64,000 nt of DNA from Nocardioides jejuensis (GTDB lineage: Bacteria > Actinomycetota > Actinomycetes > Propionibacteriales > Nocardioidaceae), in assembly GCF_004337475.1 (NCBI RefSeq), contig NZ_SJZJ01000013.1, positions 1 through 64,000 of the forward strand. The letters are read 5' to 3'. A program made the translations under genes and the position numbers. The stretch's first letter is position 1. Each line of letters starts with the position of its first letter. Shown here one piece after another: positions 16,789-24,461 of the stretch. The notes beneath the pieces were generated by a model. The model had not been told where the DNA came from and did not search any database. It saw only the letters and a program-made list of their open reading frames with translations.

Positions 16789-16860
16789 GCCAAACTGTCC
16801 GACTGACAGTTTGGCTGGGCGTGACACTTCCGGAGTGTCAGGTACGGCGAAAGTGTCACG
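16789..16860 (+). repeat. 72-bp palindromic repeat family 1, copy A
   Basis: Begins with an imperfect hairpin (GCCAAACTGTC to GACAGTTTGGC), then a second palindrome built on TGACACTTCC/GGAGTGTCA, then CGAAAGTGTCA. It aligns without gaps to the copies at 17872-17943 (inverted) and 43569-43640 (same orientation). Confidence 0.85.
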
Positions 16861-16940
16861 GTCGGTGAGGTGCAGCCCTTCATCCACAGGTCCGTCGGGC
16901 ACCGCGTGCATGCGGACGCAGTTCCCCGGACGCTCGCAGC

Positions 16941-17876
16941 ATGACCAAGCCTGACCTTGAAGATCTGATCGTCGCCTCACGGGAACGTCGGCTCGCCGGT
17001 GCTGAGCGTCCGGACCAGGACCCTGGACTGGCACGCATTCGCCGCGGTTACTTCCGACCCCACGACGTCGAGCTGACGGCGGAGGATCATCATCAACTGC
17101 GGATCGTGAGCACGGCTGCCGCCCGTCGGCCGGGGTTGATCTTCTCCCACGCGTCGGCCGCGGTTCTCTGGGGTGCCCCGCTCCTCACCGCCGACCTGGC
17201 GGACGTGCACGCCCTGCAGCCCGGGCGTGCCCGGCGTACGACGGCGGGTGTGCGGGTGCATCCGACGCGGATCCCCGACGATCAGGTGACCGAGCTGCCT
17301 TCCGGTCTGCTCGTGTCCTCGCGGGAATGGACCGCGATCCAGGTGGCGGCGATGCTCGAACTGCCCAACGTTCTGCTGCCGCTCGACCATCTGGTTCAGT
17401 CGATCGCCCGCGACGCGGGCGCGTGCCAAGCCGCCGTGATCGATGCGCTCCTCGCCGTGATCCCGGCCGGCTCCCGAGGGCGCGCGCGGGCGGAGCGGAA
17501 CCTGCGGGCGGTCGACGTACGGTCAGGTTCTGCGGGGGAGTCGTTGAGCAGAGGGCAGATGATCCTGCTGGAGGTGCCGATGCCCGATCTTCAGGCGCGG
17601 TTCCCCCGGTTCGATGGGCTCGGCGACGACATCGTTGACTTCGACTGGCCTGAGCTCGGGTGCGTCGGCGAGTTCGACGGCAAGGCGAAGTACTTCCGTG
17701 AAGAGTTCCAGCAGGGCCGCACCCCGGAGCAGGTCCTCTGGGACGAGAAGGTGCGGGAAGACCGGATCCGTAGCCGAAGGCCTCGTGTCGCGCGCTGGGG
17801 ATGGGACACAGCGATCTCGCGCCGAAGACTGGCCGCCGTGCTTGCTGCTGCGGGTGTTCGGGCACGACGGACGTGA
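16941..17876 (+). CDS. AbiEi-antitoxin-like/DUF559-like protein with PD-(D/E)XK motif
   Basis: 311-residue protein of a type common in actinobacteria. The N-terminal half has the AbiEi-like region GYFRPHDVELTAEDHH followed by FSHASAAVLWGAPLL. The C-terminal part has a restriction-endonuclease-like core: VDFDWPELGCVGEFDGKAKY near residues 231-250 supplies Asp, Glu-x-Asp and Lys in PD-(D/E)XK order. No AbiEii toxin gene is adjacent. It lies exactly between inverted 72-bp repeats, and its TGA (17874-17876) is inside the downstream copy. Function is unknown: a nuclease-type defence or selfish element is possible. The PD-(D/E)XK reading is by eye. Confidence 0.72.
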   Translation: MTKPDLEDLIVASRERRLAGAERPDQDPGLARIRRGYFRPHDVELTAEDHHQLRIVSTAAARRPGLIFSHASAAVLWGAPLLTADLADVHALQPGRARRTTAGVRVHPTRIPDDQVTELPSGLLVSSREWTAIQVAAMLELPNVLLPLDHLVQSIARDAGACQAAVIDALLAVIPAGSRGRARAERNLRAVDVRSGSAGESLSRGQMILLEVPMPDLQARFPRFDGLGDDIVDFDWPELGCVGEFDGKAKYFREEFQQGRTPEQVLWDEKVREDRIRSRRPRVARWGWDTAISRRRLAAVLAAAGVRARRT

Positions 17877-17943
17877 CAGTTTCGCGCTGGCTGACAGTTC
17901 CGAACTGTCACATCCGGCCAAAGTGTCAGTCTGACAGTTTGGC
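17872..17943 (-). repeat. 72-bp palindromic repeat family 1, copy B (inverted)
   Basis: Reverse complement aligns gaplessly with copies A and C. Here the second palindrome is perfect (TGACAGTTC-G-GAACTGTCA). Its first bases, CGTGACAG, provide the stop codon of the preceding gene. Confidence 0.87.
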
Positions 17944-17965
17944 AGGGTCCGGGCGAGGCGGTGCC

Positions 17966-19084
17966 TCAGTGGAGGCCGTTGCCGCCCAAGAGCGGGTCGA
18001 GCAGCGGGTCCAGGAGCGGGTCGATCAGGCCGTCGACGGCGTCGGTGAGTGGCTTCGTCACCGGGTTGTTGCCGAGGACGGTGCCGAGCGTGCCCGCGGT
18101 GGTCGTCGACGACGGGGACGGCTTGGCCGTGCTCGTCGGCTGCTGCGGGAGCGGCGACTTCGTCGGGGTGCTGCCCAGTGCCGGAAGCTGGTTGAGCAGA
18201 TCGGTCACCGCGTTGCTCGACGTGGACGGCGTGGCACGAGGAGCCGCGGTGGCCGTCGCGTGCGGTGCCACCGTGGTCGGCGCGATCGACGCTCCGGAGA
18301 GCAGGATCGCCGGGACGTCGAGCATGCCGGCGCAGTTGCCGCAGGCGGTGAGCGCCTGCTCGTCGATGCTGAGCAGTGCGTTGACTGCGGCGTCGAAGTC
18401 GTCGGCGTACTCCACCGGGACGGCGGACTTCAGGCCGGCGAGGGCGTCGAGGCTCTCGCGCAGGAAGTCGCGCAGGTCGGTGATGGTCGAGATGTCGCCG
18501 GACGCGGCGTACTCGCTGAGGAGCGCGTCGGCGGCCTCGCTCGCCTGGGCGACGAAGTCCTCGAGCGAGCTCGGGATCTCGGCGCGGCTGCGCGCGGAGT
18601 CGCTGCTGGCGAGGGCCTGGGTCTCGCCCAGCCGGTTGCCGGCGAGGTCCATGATCCGGTTGGCACGCGAGGCGTCGTCGGCACTCAGCGAGGTCTGGGC
18701 GCTCTCGATGATCCGCTTGATCGGGTAGAGCGACTCACCCGGCAGCGCGGACTGGGCCGCGACCGCGACACCGGTGGTGCTGCCGAGGACGGCGAGTGCG
18801 CCGATCGCGACCGACAGCTTGCGGCGGTGGCGACGGGGGGCCTCGAGGACTTGACCCGCGAACGCCGGGGTGGTGACGGCCGGCAGGAGCAGGGTGTCGG
18901 CGGCGGCGAGAAGGTTGCTCCGCAGCTCCGTGACGTACGCCGAGGAGGGCTGCGGCGCAACGACGGTGCGCAGCGCGGCCACGATCTCCAGCGCGTTGGT
19001 GTGGGCAGCGGCCGAGCCCCCGCGACCCTCGAGAAGGGACGCGAACTCCTCGGCGCGGCGGCGTGCCGGGCTGATGGGGCTCAT
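17966..19084 (-). CDS. rsbN: DUF5667 membrane anti-sigma factor, RsbN-like
   Basis: 372-residue single-pass membrane protein downstream of, and co-directional with, the BldN-type sigma gene. A cytoplasmic N-terminus (1-88, beginning MSPISPARRRAEEFASLL) should bind the sigma factor. A membrane segment (about 90-110, LSVAIGALAVLGSTTGVAVAA) follows, then an extracytoplasmic DUF5667 region with GESLYPIKRIIESAQ, and a Ser/Thr/Pro-rich tail. In Streptomyces the equivalent RsbN holds BldN inactive. Assignment rests on gene order, topology and the DUF5667 look; the symbol is by analogy. Confidence 0.78.
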   Translation of the reverse strand: MSPISPARRRAEEFASLLEGRGGSAAAHTNALEIVAALRTVVAPQPSSAYVTELRSNLLAAADTLLLPAVTTPAFAGQVLEAPRRHRRKLSVAIGALAVLGSTTGVAVAAQSALPGESLYPIKRIIESAQTSLSADDASRANRIMDLAGNRLGETQALASSDSARSRAEIPSSLEDFVAQASEAADALLSEYAASGDISTITDLRDFLRESLDALAGLKSAVPVEYADDFDAAVNALLSIDEQALTACGNCAGMLDVPAILLSGASIAPTTVAPHATATAAPRATPSTSSNAVTDLLNQLPALGSTPTKSPLPQQPTSTAKPSPSSTTTAGTLGTVLGNNPVTKPLTDAVDGLIDPLLDPLLDPLLGGNGLH

Positions 19085-19205
19085 GACGTCTGTCCTGTCT
19101 CTGCGGGCCGCCGGCAGTCGCCGACGAAGTGGTGCTCTGATGCGTAGAACGAGTGTGAGACGGGGAAGGTTACGGAGTGTGATGCGGCCGTCATTGAAGA
19201 CTTGA

Positions 19206-20003
19206 TCACCGGTGCACCTCCTTCGGCATCAGCTTGGCCAGGTTGCGTACGCCGCGGAGCTGGAGCTGCTTCACAGCGCCCTCCGTGCGGCCCAGCACCT
19301 TGGCCGTGTCAGCGATGCTCATGCTCTGCAGGAAGCGCATGATCAGGCACTCCTGCTGCTCCTTCGGGAGCTGCTGCAGGGCAGTCAGCAGGGCGTCGTT
19401 GGTGAGCTGCGCGAGGACCAGCGTCTCCGGGCCATCGGTGATGTCGTCGTGGAGCGACATGTCCTCGGTGGTCTGCTCCAGACGGGTCTTGCCCGCCTTG
19501 AAGTGGTCGCTGCACAGGTTGCGCGCGATGGTCATCAGCCAGGCGCCGAAGTCGCGCCCCTGCCAGCGGAAGTTGTTCATCGACCGCAGTGCGCGGAAGA
19601 AGGTCTCGCTGGCCAGGTCCTCGGCCAGCGTCTGCGACCGGGTCCGGTAGTAGATGAACCGGTAGACCGACGGGTGGTAGTGGTCGAAGAGGAGACCGAA
19701 GGCCTCCTTGTCGCCGCCGCGCGCCAGCTCGACCAGGGCGATCATCCGCTCGCGCGTGGCCTCGTCCTCCGCGGACGACGTCGCGAGGTCCGCGTCGTCG
19801 AACGACTCCGGACCTTCCGAGGTCGGCACGACGTTGAGGTCTGTCGCGGCCTCGGACATCAGCAGCCACGGCGTCTGGCGCGGGCCGCGGGAGTCGGCGA
19901 TGCCGCCGGCGAGGGCCAGCTCGGGCTCGAGAAGGCATGCGTCGAGGACGGCGGAGCGCAGGGCATCCAACCCGCGCAGCACAGACGCCAGTCCCTCGTG
20001 CAT
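19206..20003 (-). CDS. bldN: ECF sigma factor, BldN-type with N-terminal pro-sequence
   Basis: 265-residue sigma factor. Region 2 begins near residue 85 (LVELARGGDKEAFGLLFDHY, then YRTRSQTLAEDLASETFFRA and GRDFGAWLMTIARNLCSDH) and region 4 ends the protein (LPKEQQECLIMRFLQSMSI, GRTEGAVKQLQLRGVRNL). The first 85 residues match in length the pro-sequence removed from Streptomyces BldN. ATG 20003 is chosen because GGGAGG lies five bases upstream and the -10 at 20044-20049 places the transcript start near 20037; the in-frame ATG 20039 is the alternative. It is followed by the rsbN-like gene. Its role here is unknown. Confidence 0.88.
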   Translation of the reverse strand: MHEGLASVLRGLDALRSAVLDACLLEPELALAGGIADSRGPRQTPWLLMSEAATDLNVVPTSEGPESFDDADLATSSAEDEATRERMIALVELARGGDKEAFGLLFDHYHPSVYRFIYYRTRSQTLAEDLASETFFRALRSMNNFRWQGRDFGAWLMTIARNLCSDHFKAGKTRLEQTTEDMSLHDDITDGPETLVLAQLTNDALLTALQQLPKEQQECLIMRFLQSMSIADTAKVLGRTEGAVKQLQLRGVRNLAKLMPKEVHR

Positions 20004-20043
20004 CGAAGCCTCCCGTGACCCACTCTCCCTTTGGGTCATTCAC

Positions 20044-20049
20044 AGAGTA
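20044..20049 (-). promoter_or_regulatory. -10 box for bldN-like gene
   Basis: TACTCT on the minus strand. It gives a leader of about 34 bases that contains the GGGAGG site used to choose the start at 20003. Confidence 0.45.
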
Positions 20050-20118
20050 AGCGAAGACACACTCCCGTGGGAACGGATCGGGGACGAATCCGGCAGATCG
20101 GTGCCGAACTGGTCTGGA

Positions 20119-20994
20119 TCAGCGGCGGGCGCGGCGGGCCGCAGCGCCCACGACGGCACTCGCGACCGCGGCGACAGCGACGCGGCGTACGGCCTTGCGT
20201 GCGGTGCGGTAGTCGCGGATCCGCCAGCCCTGCTCCTGGGCGTAGGACCGCAGCTTCGCGTCGGGGTTGACCGCGCAGGGGTCGCCGACCAGGCCGAGGA
20301 GCGGCAGGTCGTTGCTCGAGTCGGAGTACGCCGAGCAGCGTGCCAGGTCGAGCCCCTCGCGTTCGGCGAGCGCGGTGACGGCGACGGCCTTCGCCGGCCC
20401 GTGGAGCATGTCGCCGACGAGCTTGCCGGTGTAGACGCCATCGACGTGCTCGGCGACGGTGCCCATGGCGCCGGTGAGGCCGAGGCGCCGCGCGATGACC
20501 TCCGCGATCTCGACGGGAGCGGCGGTGACCAGCCAGACCCGCTGGCCCTGGTCGAGGTGGATCTGGGCGAGTGCCTTGGTGCCCGGCCAGATCCGGTGCG
20601 CCATCGCCTCGTCGAAGATCTCCTCGCCGACCTCGCGCAGCTCCTGCACCGTGTGACCGGCGATGAACGAGAGGCCCTGGTTGCGGGCCTTCTCGATGTG
20701 CTCGGGGTCCTCGACGCCGACGATCCGGAAGTACGCCTGCTTGTACGCCGCGCCCACGAGGTCCTTCGTGGTGAAGAACTTCCGCTTGTGGAGCCCCTTG
20801 GCCAGGTGGAAGATCGACGCGCCCTGCATGACGGTGTTGTCGACGTCGAAGAACGCCGCCGCCGTCGGGTCGAAGGGCACGTCGAGCGCCGACTCGACCT
20901 CCGCGATCGCCGCCGACGCCTCACCGGCGAGGGAGGAGCGCTGCTGCAGGTCGAGCGGGGCGGGCCGCTTCTTCGCGGGCTTGTCCTGACTCAC
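20119..20994 (-). CDS. HAD-IB family phosphatase (SerB1-like)
   Basis: 291-residue haloacid-dehalogenase phosphatase. Motif I is FFDVDNTVMQG near residue 48, motif II VWLVTAAP near 150, a conserved lysine lies in GPAKAVAV and motif III is YSDSSNDLPLL. The C-terminal tail (about 265-291) is Arg/Ala-rich and may touch the membrane. It is the positional equivalent of Rv0505c (serB1), but substrate specificity for phosphoserine is not established by sequence; lipid or sugar phosphates are equally possible. It is divergent from the glutaredoxin gene, with 33 bases between. Confidence 0.88.
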   Translation of the reverse strand: MSQDKPAKKRPAPLDLQQRSSLAGEASAAIAEVESALDVPFDPTAAAFFDVDNTVMQGASIFHLAKGLHKRKFFTTKDLVGAAYKQAYFRIVGVEDPEHIEKARNQGLSFIAGHTVQELREVGEEIFDEAMAHRIWPGTKALAQIHLDQGQRVWLVTAAPVEIAEVIARRLGLTGAMGTVAEHVDGVYTGKLVGDMLHGPAKAVAVTALAEREGLDLARCSAYSDSSNDLPLLGLVGDPCAVNPDAKLRSYAQEQGWRIRDYRTARKAVRRVAVAAVASAVVGAAARRARR

Positions 20995-21027
20995 GTCCCC
21001 AGACTAGGGCTGTGTCAGGATCCCCGC

Positions 21028-21291
21028 ATGACGAGTTCGGGTCCGGACGGTAAAGCCCGCGTGACGGTGTTCATGCGCCCCGGCTGCCATCTCTGCGACG
21101 TTGCGCGCGAGGTCGTCTCCGCGGTCTGCGCCGACCTGGGGGAGTCGTTCGAGGAGATCGACATCGACTCCGACCCGCAGCTGCTGGCGGCGTACGGCGA
21201 GGAGATCCCGGTGACGCTCGTCGACGGACGGCGCCACGACTTCTGGCGCGTGGACCCCCAGCGGCTGCGTACGGCGCTGCTGGGTGGCTGA
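21028..21291 (+). CDS. Glutaredoxin family protein (DUF836 type)
   Basis: 87-residue thioredoxin-fold protein with the redox pair in RPGCHLCDVA, a cis-proline region IPVTLVDG and the ending DFWRVDPQRLRTAL. Actinobacteria use mycothiol, so the reductant is probably mycoredoxin-like rather than glutathione-based; this is inference. ATG 21028 has CAGGAT six bases upstream, which could be a weak -10 or an AGGA ribosome site. It sits immediately before the rex-hem operon, as Rv0508 precedes hemA. Confidence 0.88.
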   Translation: MTSSGPDGKARVTVFMRPGCHLCDVAREVVSAVCADLGESFEEIDIDSDPQLLAAYGEEIPVTLVDGRRHDFWRVDPQRLRTALLGG

Positions 21292-21355
21292 CCCCGCCGC
21301 GGGTGAGACTTCTCACCTGTGCTAGCCGCGGGCCATGACAGGTGCGGCCTGCGTT

Positions 21356-21384
21356 TTGTTCTCACGTTCACAAACTCCTACAGT
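21356..21384 (+). promoter_or_regulatory. rex-hem promoter with Rex operator
   Basis: TTGTTC (21356-21361), 17 bases, TACAGT (21379-21384) makes a standard promoter. TTGTTCTCACGTTCACAA at 21356-21373 matches the Rex-operator pattern TTGTGAA-N4-TTCACAA at 11 of 14 fixed positions and covers the -35 and spacer. Bound Rex would therefore block RNA polymerase. Confidence 0.72.
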
Positions 21385-21393
21385 GATGAAGCC

Positions 21394-21486
21394 GTGAGGA
21401 CGTCAACGGGCCTGCAAGAGCCCGTGATGAGCCCTTCCTCGCGCGTGAAGGACGACGAGGACAGTGACCGCACGGAAGCCTGCTGA
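21394..21486 (+). CDS. Possible 30-residue leader ORF before rex
   Basis: A GTG two or three bases after the predicted transcription start opens 30 codons that end in TGA at 21484-21486, 23 bases inside rex in another frame. It begins MRTSTGLQEPVMSP and contains a small ACGGGC/GCCCGT hairpin (21406-21425). It could be a leaderless regulatory ORF or just non-coding leader; only position supports it. Confidence 0.25.
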   Translation: MRTSTGLQEPVMSPSSRVKDDEDSDRTEAC

Positions 21487-22192
21487 CGCGGCTGCGGGGA
21501 CCCAGGCCGGGGGTCGTGAGATCCCTGAGGCGACGGTGGCCCGTCTGCCCGAGTACCTCCGCGCGCTGACCTCGCTCGCCGAGCAGGGCATCAGCGTCTG
21601 CTCGAGCGAGGAGCTCGCAGGCGCCGTCAACGTCAACAGCGCCAAGCTGCGCAAGGACCTGTCGTACCTCGGCTCCTACGGCACGCGTGGTGTGGGCTAC
21701 GACGTCGACTACCTGCGCTACCAGATCGCGCGCGAGATCGGCCTGACCCAGGACTGGCCGGTCGCCATCGTCGGCATCGGAAATCTCGGCCACGCGCTCG
21801 CCAACTACTCGGGGTTCGGCACCCGCGGCTTCCGCGTCGCAGCCCTTCTCGATGCCGCTCCCGAGCGCTGCGAGGAGTCGGTGGGTGGCATCCCGGTCCG
21901 CTCCTTCGACGACCTCGACGCCGTGCTCGCCGAGACGCCGGTCGCCATCGGCGTCATCGCGACGCCCGCCGGAGCCGCGCAGGGGGTTGCCGATCGCCTG
22001 GTCGGCGCCGGCATCACCAGCATCCTGAACTTCGCCCCGACGAACCTCGTGGTTCCCGCGGGTGTGAGCGTGCGGAAGGTCGACCTCTCGGTCGAGCTGC
22101 AGATCCTCGCGTACCACGAGCAGCGCCGGGCCGGCGCTGAAGAGCTGCGCGGCGCCGCGATCGCGGCCGCCGGAGAGGAGCAGTCCGCATGA
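21464..22192 (+). CDS. rex: Redox-sensing transcriptional repressor Rex
   Basis: Repressor that senses NADH/NAD+ and controls respiratory genes. 242 residues. The winged helix covers residues 20-90 (LPEYLRALTSL, SSEELAGAVNVNSAKLRKDL, YLGSYGTRGVGY). A Rossmann domain follows with VAIVGIGNLGHALANY near 108, and the C-terminal swapped helix carries LSVELQILAYHE. It starts with GTG after GAGGACA. It overlaps hemA by ATGA, so redox control is wired into haem synthesis. A Rex-operator-like site lies in its own promoter, consistent with autoregulation. Confidence 0.95.
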   Translation: MTARKPADAAAGTQAGGREIPEATVARLPEYLRALTSLAEQGISVCSSEELAGAVNVNSAKLRKDLSYLGSYGTRGVGYDVDYLRYQIAREIGLTQDWPVAIVGIGNLGHALANYSGFGTRGFRVAALLDAAPERCEESVGGIPVRSFDDLDAVLAETPVAIGVIATPAGAAQGVADRLVGAGITSILNFAPTNLVVPAGVSVRKVDLSVELQILAYHEQRRAGAEELRGAAIAAAGEEQSA

Positions 22193-23505
22193 GCGTCCTC
22201 GTCGTCGGTGTCTCGCACAAGACCGCGCCGGTTGCCGTCCTGGAGAAGCTCGCCCTCTCCCCGGACGGCATCTCCAAGCTCGTCGCGGACGTTGCCGCCA
22301 TCGAGCACGTCGCCGAGGCGACCGCGATCGCGACCTGCAACCGCATCGAGATCTACGCCGAGGTCGACCGGTTCCACGGGTCGGTCGAGGAGGTCTCGCG
22401 GCTGCTCTGCGAGCGCAGCGAGATGGCGACCAGCGACATCACCAGCGAGCTGCTCCCGCACCTGTACGTCCACTACGACGACGGCGCGGTCTCGCACCTC
22501 TTCCACGTCGCCGCCGGCCTCGACTCGATGGTCGTCGGCGAGGGCCAGATCCTCGGCCAGACCCGCGATGCGCTGCGCATCGGCCAGGAGCTCGGCACGG
22601 TCGGCCCCGCGCTCAACTCGCTCTTCCAGCAGGCGCTCCGTGTCGGCAAGCGCTCCCACGCCGAGACCGACATCGACCGCGCTGCGCCGTCGATGGTCTC
22701 CGCCGCGCTCGACCACGCCGTCGATGTCGTCGGCTCGGTCGAGGGCTCGCGGGTCGTCGTGATCGGTGCCGGCGCGATGGCGTCGCTCGCGGTCTCCACC
22801 GCGTCGCGTCGTGGTGCCTCGGAGATCACGGTCGTCAACCGCACCGAGGGCAACGCCCAGCGCCTCGCCGACGAGTACGCCGCCCGCTCGCTGCCGCTCG
22901 ACGCTCTCGCGGACGTCCTCGGCACTGCCGACGTCGTCATCTCCTGCACCGGCGCGATCGGCGTCGTCATCTCCGCTGAGGAGCTCGCGGCGGCCCGCGG
23001 TGCTTCGCAGCGTCCGCTCGCCGTGCTCGACCTCGCCCTGCCGCACGACGTCGACCCGGCGGTCGCGTCCCTCGAGGGCGTCTCGCTGATCGACCTGCGC
23101 TACCTGGCGGACACGCTGCGCGACTCCGACGCCGACCGCGAGGTGGGCGGCGTACGCCAGATCGTGGCGGAGGAGATCACGGCGTTCGCCTCGGCCCGGC
23201 GCCAGGCCAGCGTCACGCCGACTGTCGTCGCCCTGCGCACGATGGCGACCGGCGTCGTCGAGGCAGAGGCCGAGCGTCTGTGGACGCGCCTGCCCGACCT
23301 CGACGAGGCGGTCCGCGCCGAGGTGCTGCAGACCGTGCGCCGTGTCGCCGACAAGCTGCTCCACCAGCCGACCGTGCGCGTGAAGGAGCTCGCCGACACC
23401 GACGGCGCCGTGTCGTACGCCGCGGCCCTGGCCGAGCTCTTCGCCCTCGACCCCGACGCGGTCACCGCCGTGACGCGTCCCGTCGTCCAGGAGGAGCGCG
23501 GATGA
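22189..23505 (+). CDS. hemA: Glutamyl-tRNA reductase
   Basis: First committed step of the C5 pathway: reduces Glu-tRNA to glutamate-1-semialdehyde, the substrate of HemL (28604-29944). 438 residues. The nucleophile is Cys50 in IATCNRIEIYAEV. Other signatures are GEGQILGQTRDA, NADPH-binding VIGAGAMASLAV near 187, VVNRTEGNAQRLA, and a C-terminal dimer helix. ATGA overlap with rex upstream and GATGA overlap with hemC downstream indicate coupled translation across the operon. Confidence 0.97.
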   Translation: MSVLVVGVSHKTAPVAVLEKLALSPDGISKLVADVAAIEHVAEATAIATCNRIEIYAEVDRFHGSVEEVSRLLCERSEMATSDITSELLPHLYVHYDDGAVSHLFHVAAGLDSMVVGEGQILGQTRDALRIGQELGTVGPALNSLFQQALRVGKRSHAETDIDRAAPSMVSAALDHAVDVVGSVEGSRVVVIGAGAMASLAVSTASRRGASEITVVNRTEGNAQRLADEYAARSLPLDALADVLGTADVVISCTGAIGVVISAEELAAARGASQRPLAVLDLALPHDVDPAVASLEGVSLIDLRYLADTLRDSDADREVGGVRQIVAEEITAFASARRQASVTPTVVALRTMATGVVEAEAERLWTRLPDLDEAVRAEVLQTVRRVADKLLHQPTVRVKELADTDGAVSYAAALAELFALDPDAVTAVTRPVVQEERG

Positions 23506-24461
23506 CCGCGGAGACCGTCAACCGGGTGATCCGGGTCGGGACGCGTCGTTCGCTGCTCGCGAAGACGCAGTCGGGCCAGGTCGCTGACCAGATCGCCGCG
23601 CGTCTCGGCGTGCAGGTGGAGCTGGTCGAGGTCGTCACCGAGGGTGACGTCAACCAGACCTCCACGCTCGCCTCGCTCGGTGGCACGGGTGTCTTCGTGA
23701 GCGCGCTGCGTGATGCCCTGATACGCGGCGACGTCGACGTCGCCGTTCACTCGCTCAAGGACCTGCCGACGACGCCGTTCGACGGCATCGCGCTGGCCGC
23801 CGTTCCGCCGCGGGAGGACCCGCGTGACGTGCTGGTCGCCCGTGACGGGCTGACGCTCGGTGAGCTGCCCCCGGGCAGCGTCGTGGCGACCGGCTCGCCG
23901 CGTCGCGTCGCCCAGCTGCACGCGCTGGGACTGGGCCTGACCATCGTCGGCCTGCGCGGCAACATCGACACCCGCCTCGGTCGGGTCGCCTCCGGTGACG
24001 TCGACGGCGTGATCCTCGCCCGTGCCGGCCTCGCCCGCATCGACCGCCTCGACGTCGTCACCGAGTCGATCGACCCGCTCCAGATGCTCCCGGCCCCGGG
24101 CCAGGGCGCGCTCGCGATCGAGTGCCGCTCGGCCGACGCCGACCTGGTCGCCGACCTGGCTGCGGCGCTCGACGACGCGCCCACGCGCGCCGCCGTCACC
24201 GCCGAGCGCGAGCTGCTCCGCACGCTCGAGGCCGGCTGCGCCGCCCCGGTCGGTGCGCTGGCCGAGGTCGCCGAGGGCGAGCACGGACCCGAGATCTGGC
24301 TCCGCGCCGTCGCCGCCGCCGTCGACGGCACCGTAGAACTCCGCCGGTCCGCCTCCGGACCGGTCACCGATGCGGCTGAGATCGGCCGCACGCTCGCCAC
24401 GTCCATGCTCGACGAGGGCGCGGCCGCACTGATCGAAGAACCCGGAAAGCAGCAGGCATGA
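23502..24461 (+). CDS. hemC: Hydroxymethylbilane synthase (porphobilinogen deaminase)
   Basis: Joins four porphobilinogens into hydroxymethylbilane. 319 residues with VGTRRSLLAKTQSGQVAD at the N-terminus, VAVHSLKDLPTTP, the substrate loops VATGSPRRVAQLHALG and LRGNIDTRLGR, and the dipyrromethane cofactor cysteine Cys246 in LEAGCAAPVGALA. ATG 23502 overlaps the hemA stop; the open frame extends upstream but lies inside hemA. Downstream ATGA overlap with the fused hemD. Confidence 0.97.
   Translation: MTAETVNRVIRVGTRRSLLAKTQSGQVADQIAARLGVQVELVEVVTEGDVNQTSTLASLGGTGVFVSALRDALIRGDVDVAVHSLKDLPTTPFDGIALAAVPPREDPRDVLVARDGLTLGELPPGSVVATGSPRRVAQLHALGLGLTIVGLRGNIDTRLGRVASGDVDGVILARAGLARIDRLDVVTESIDPLQMLPAPGQGALAIECRSADADLVADLAAALDDAPTRAAVTAERELLRTLEAGCAAPVGALAEVAEGEHGPEIWLRAVAAAVDGTVELRRSASGPVTDAAEIGRTLATSMLDEGAAALIEEPGKQQA

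Noticed and set aside
16941..17876. Complete AbiE toxin-antitoxin system
   Set aside because: No AbiEii nucleotidyltransferase gene is adjacent on either strand; only an AbiEi-like N-terminus is present.
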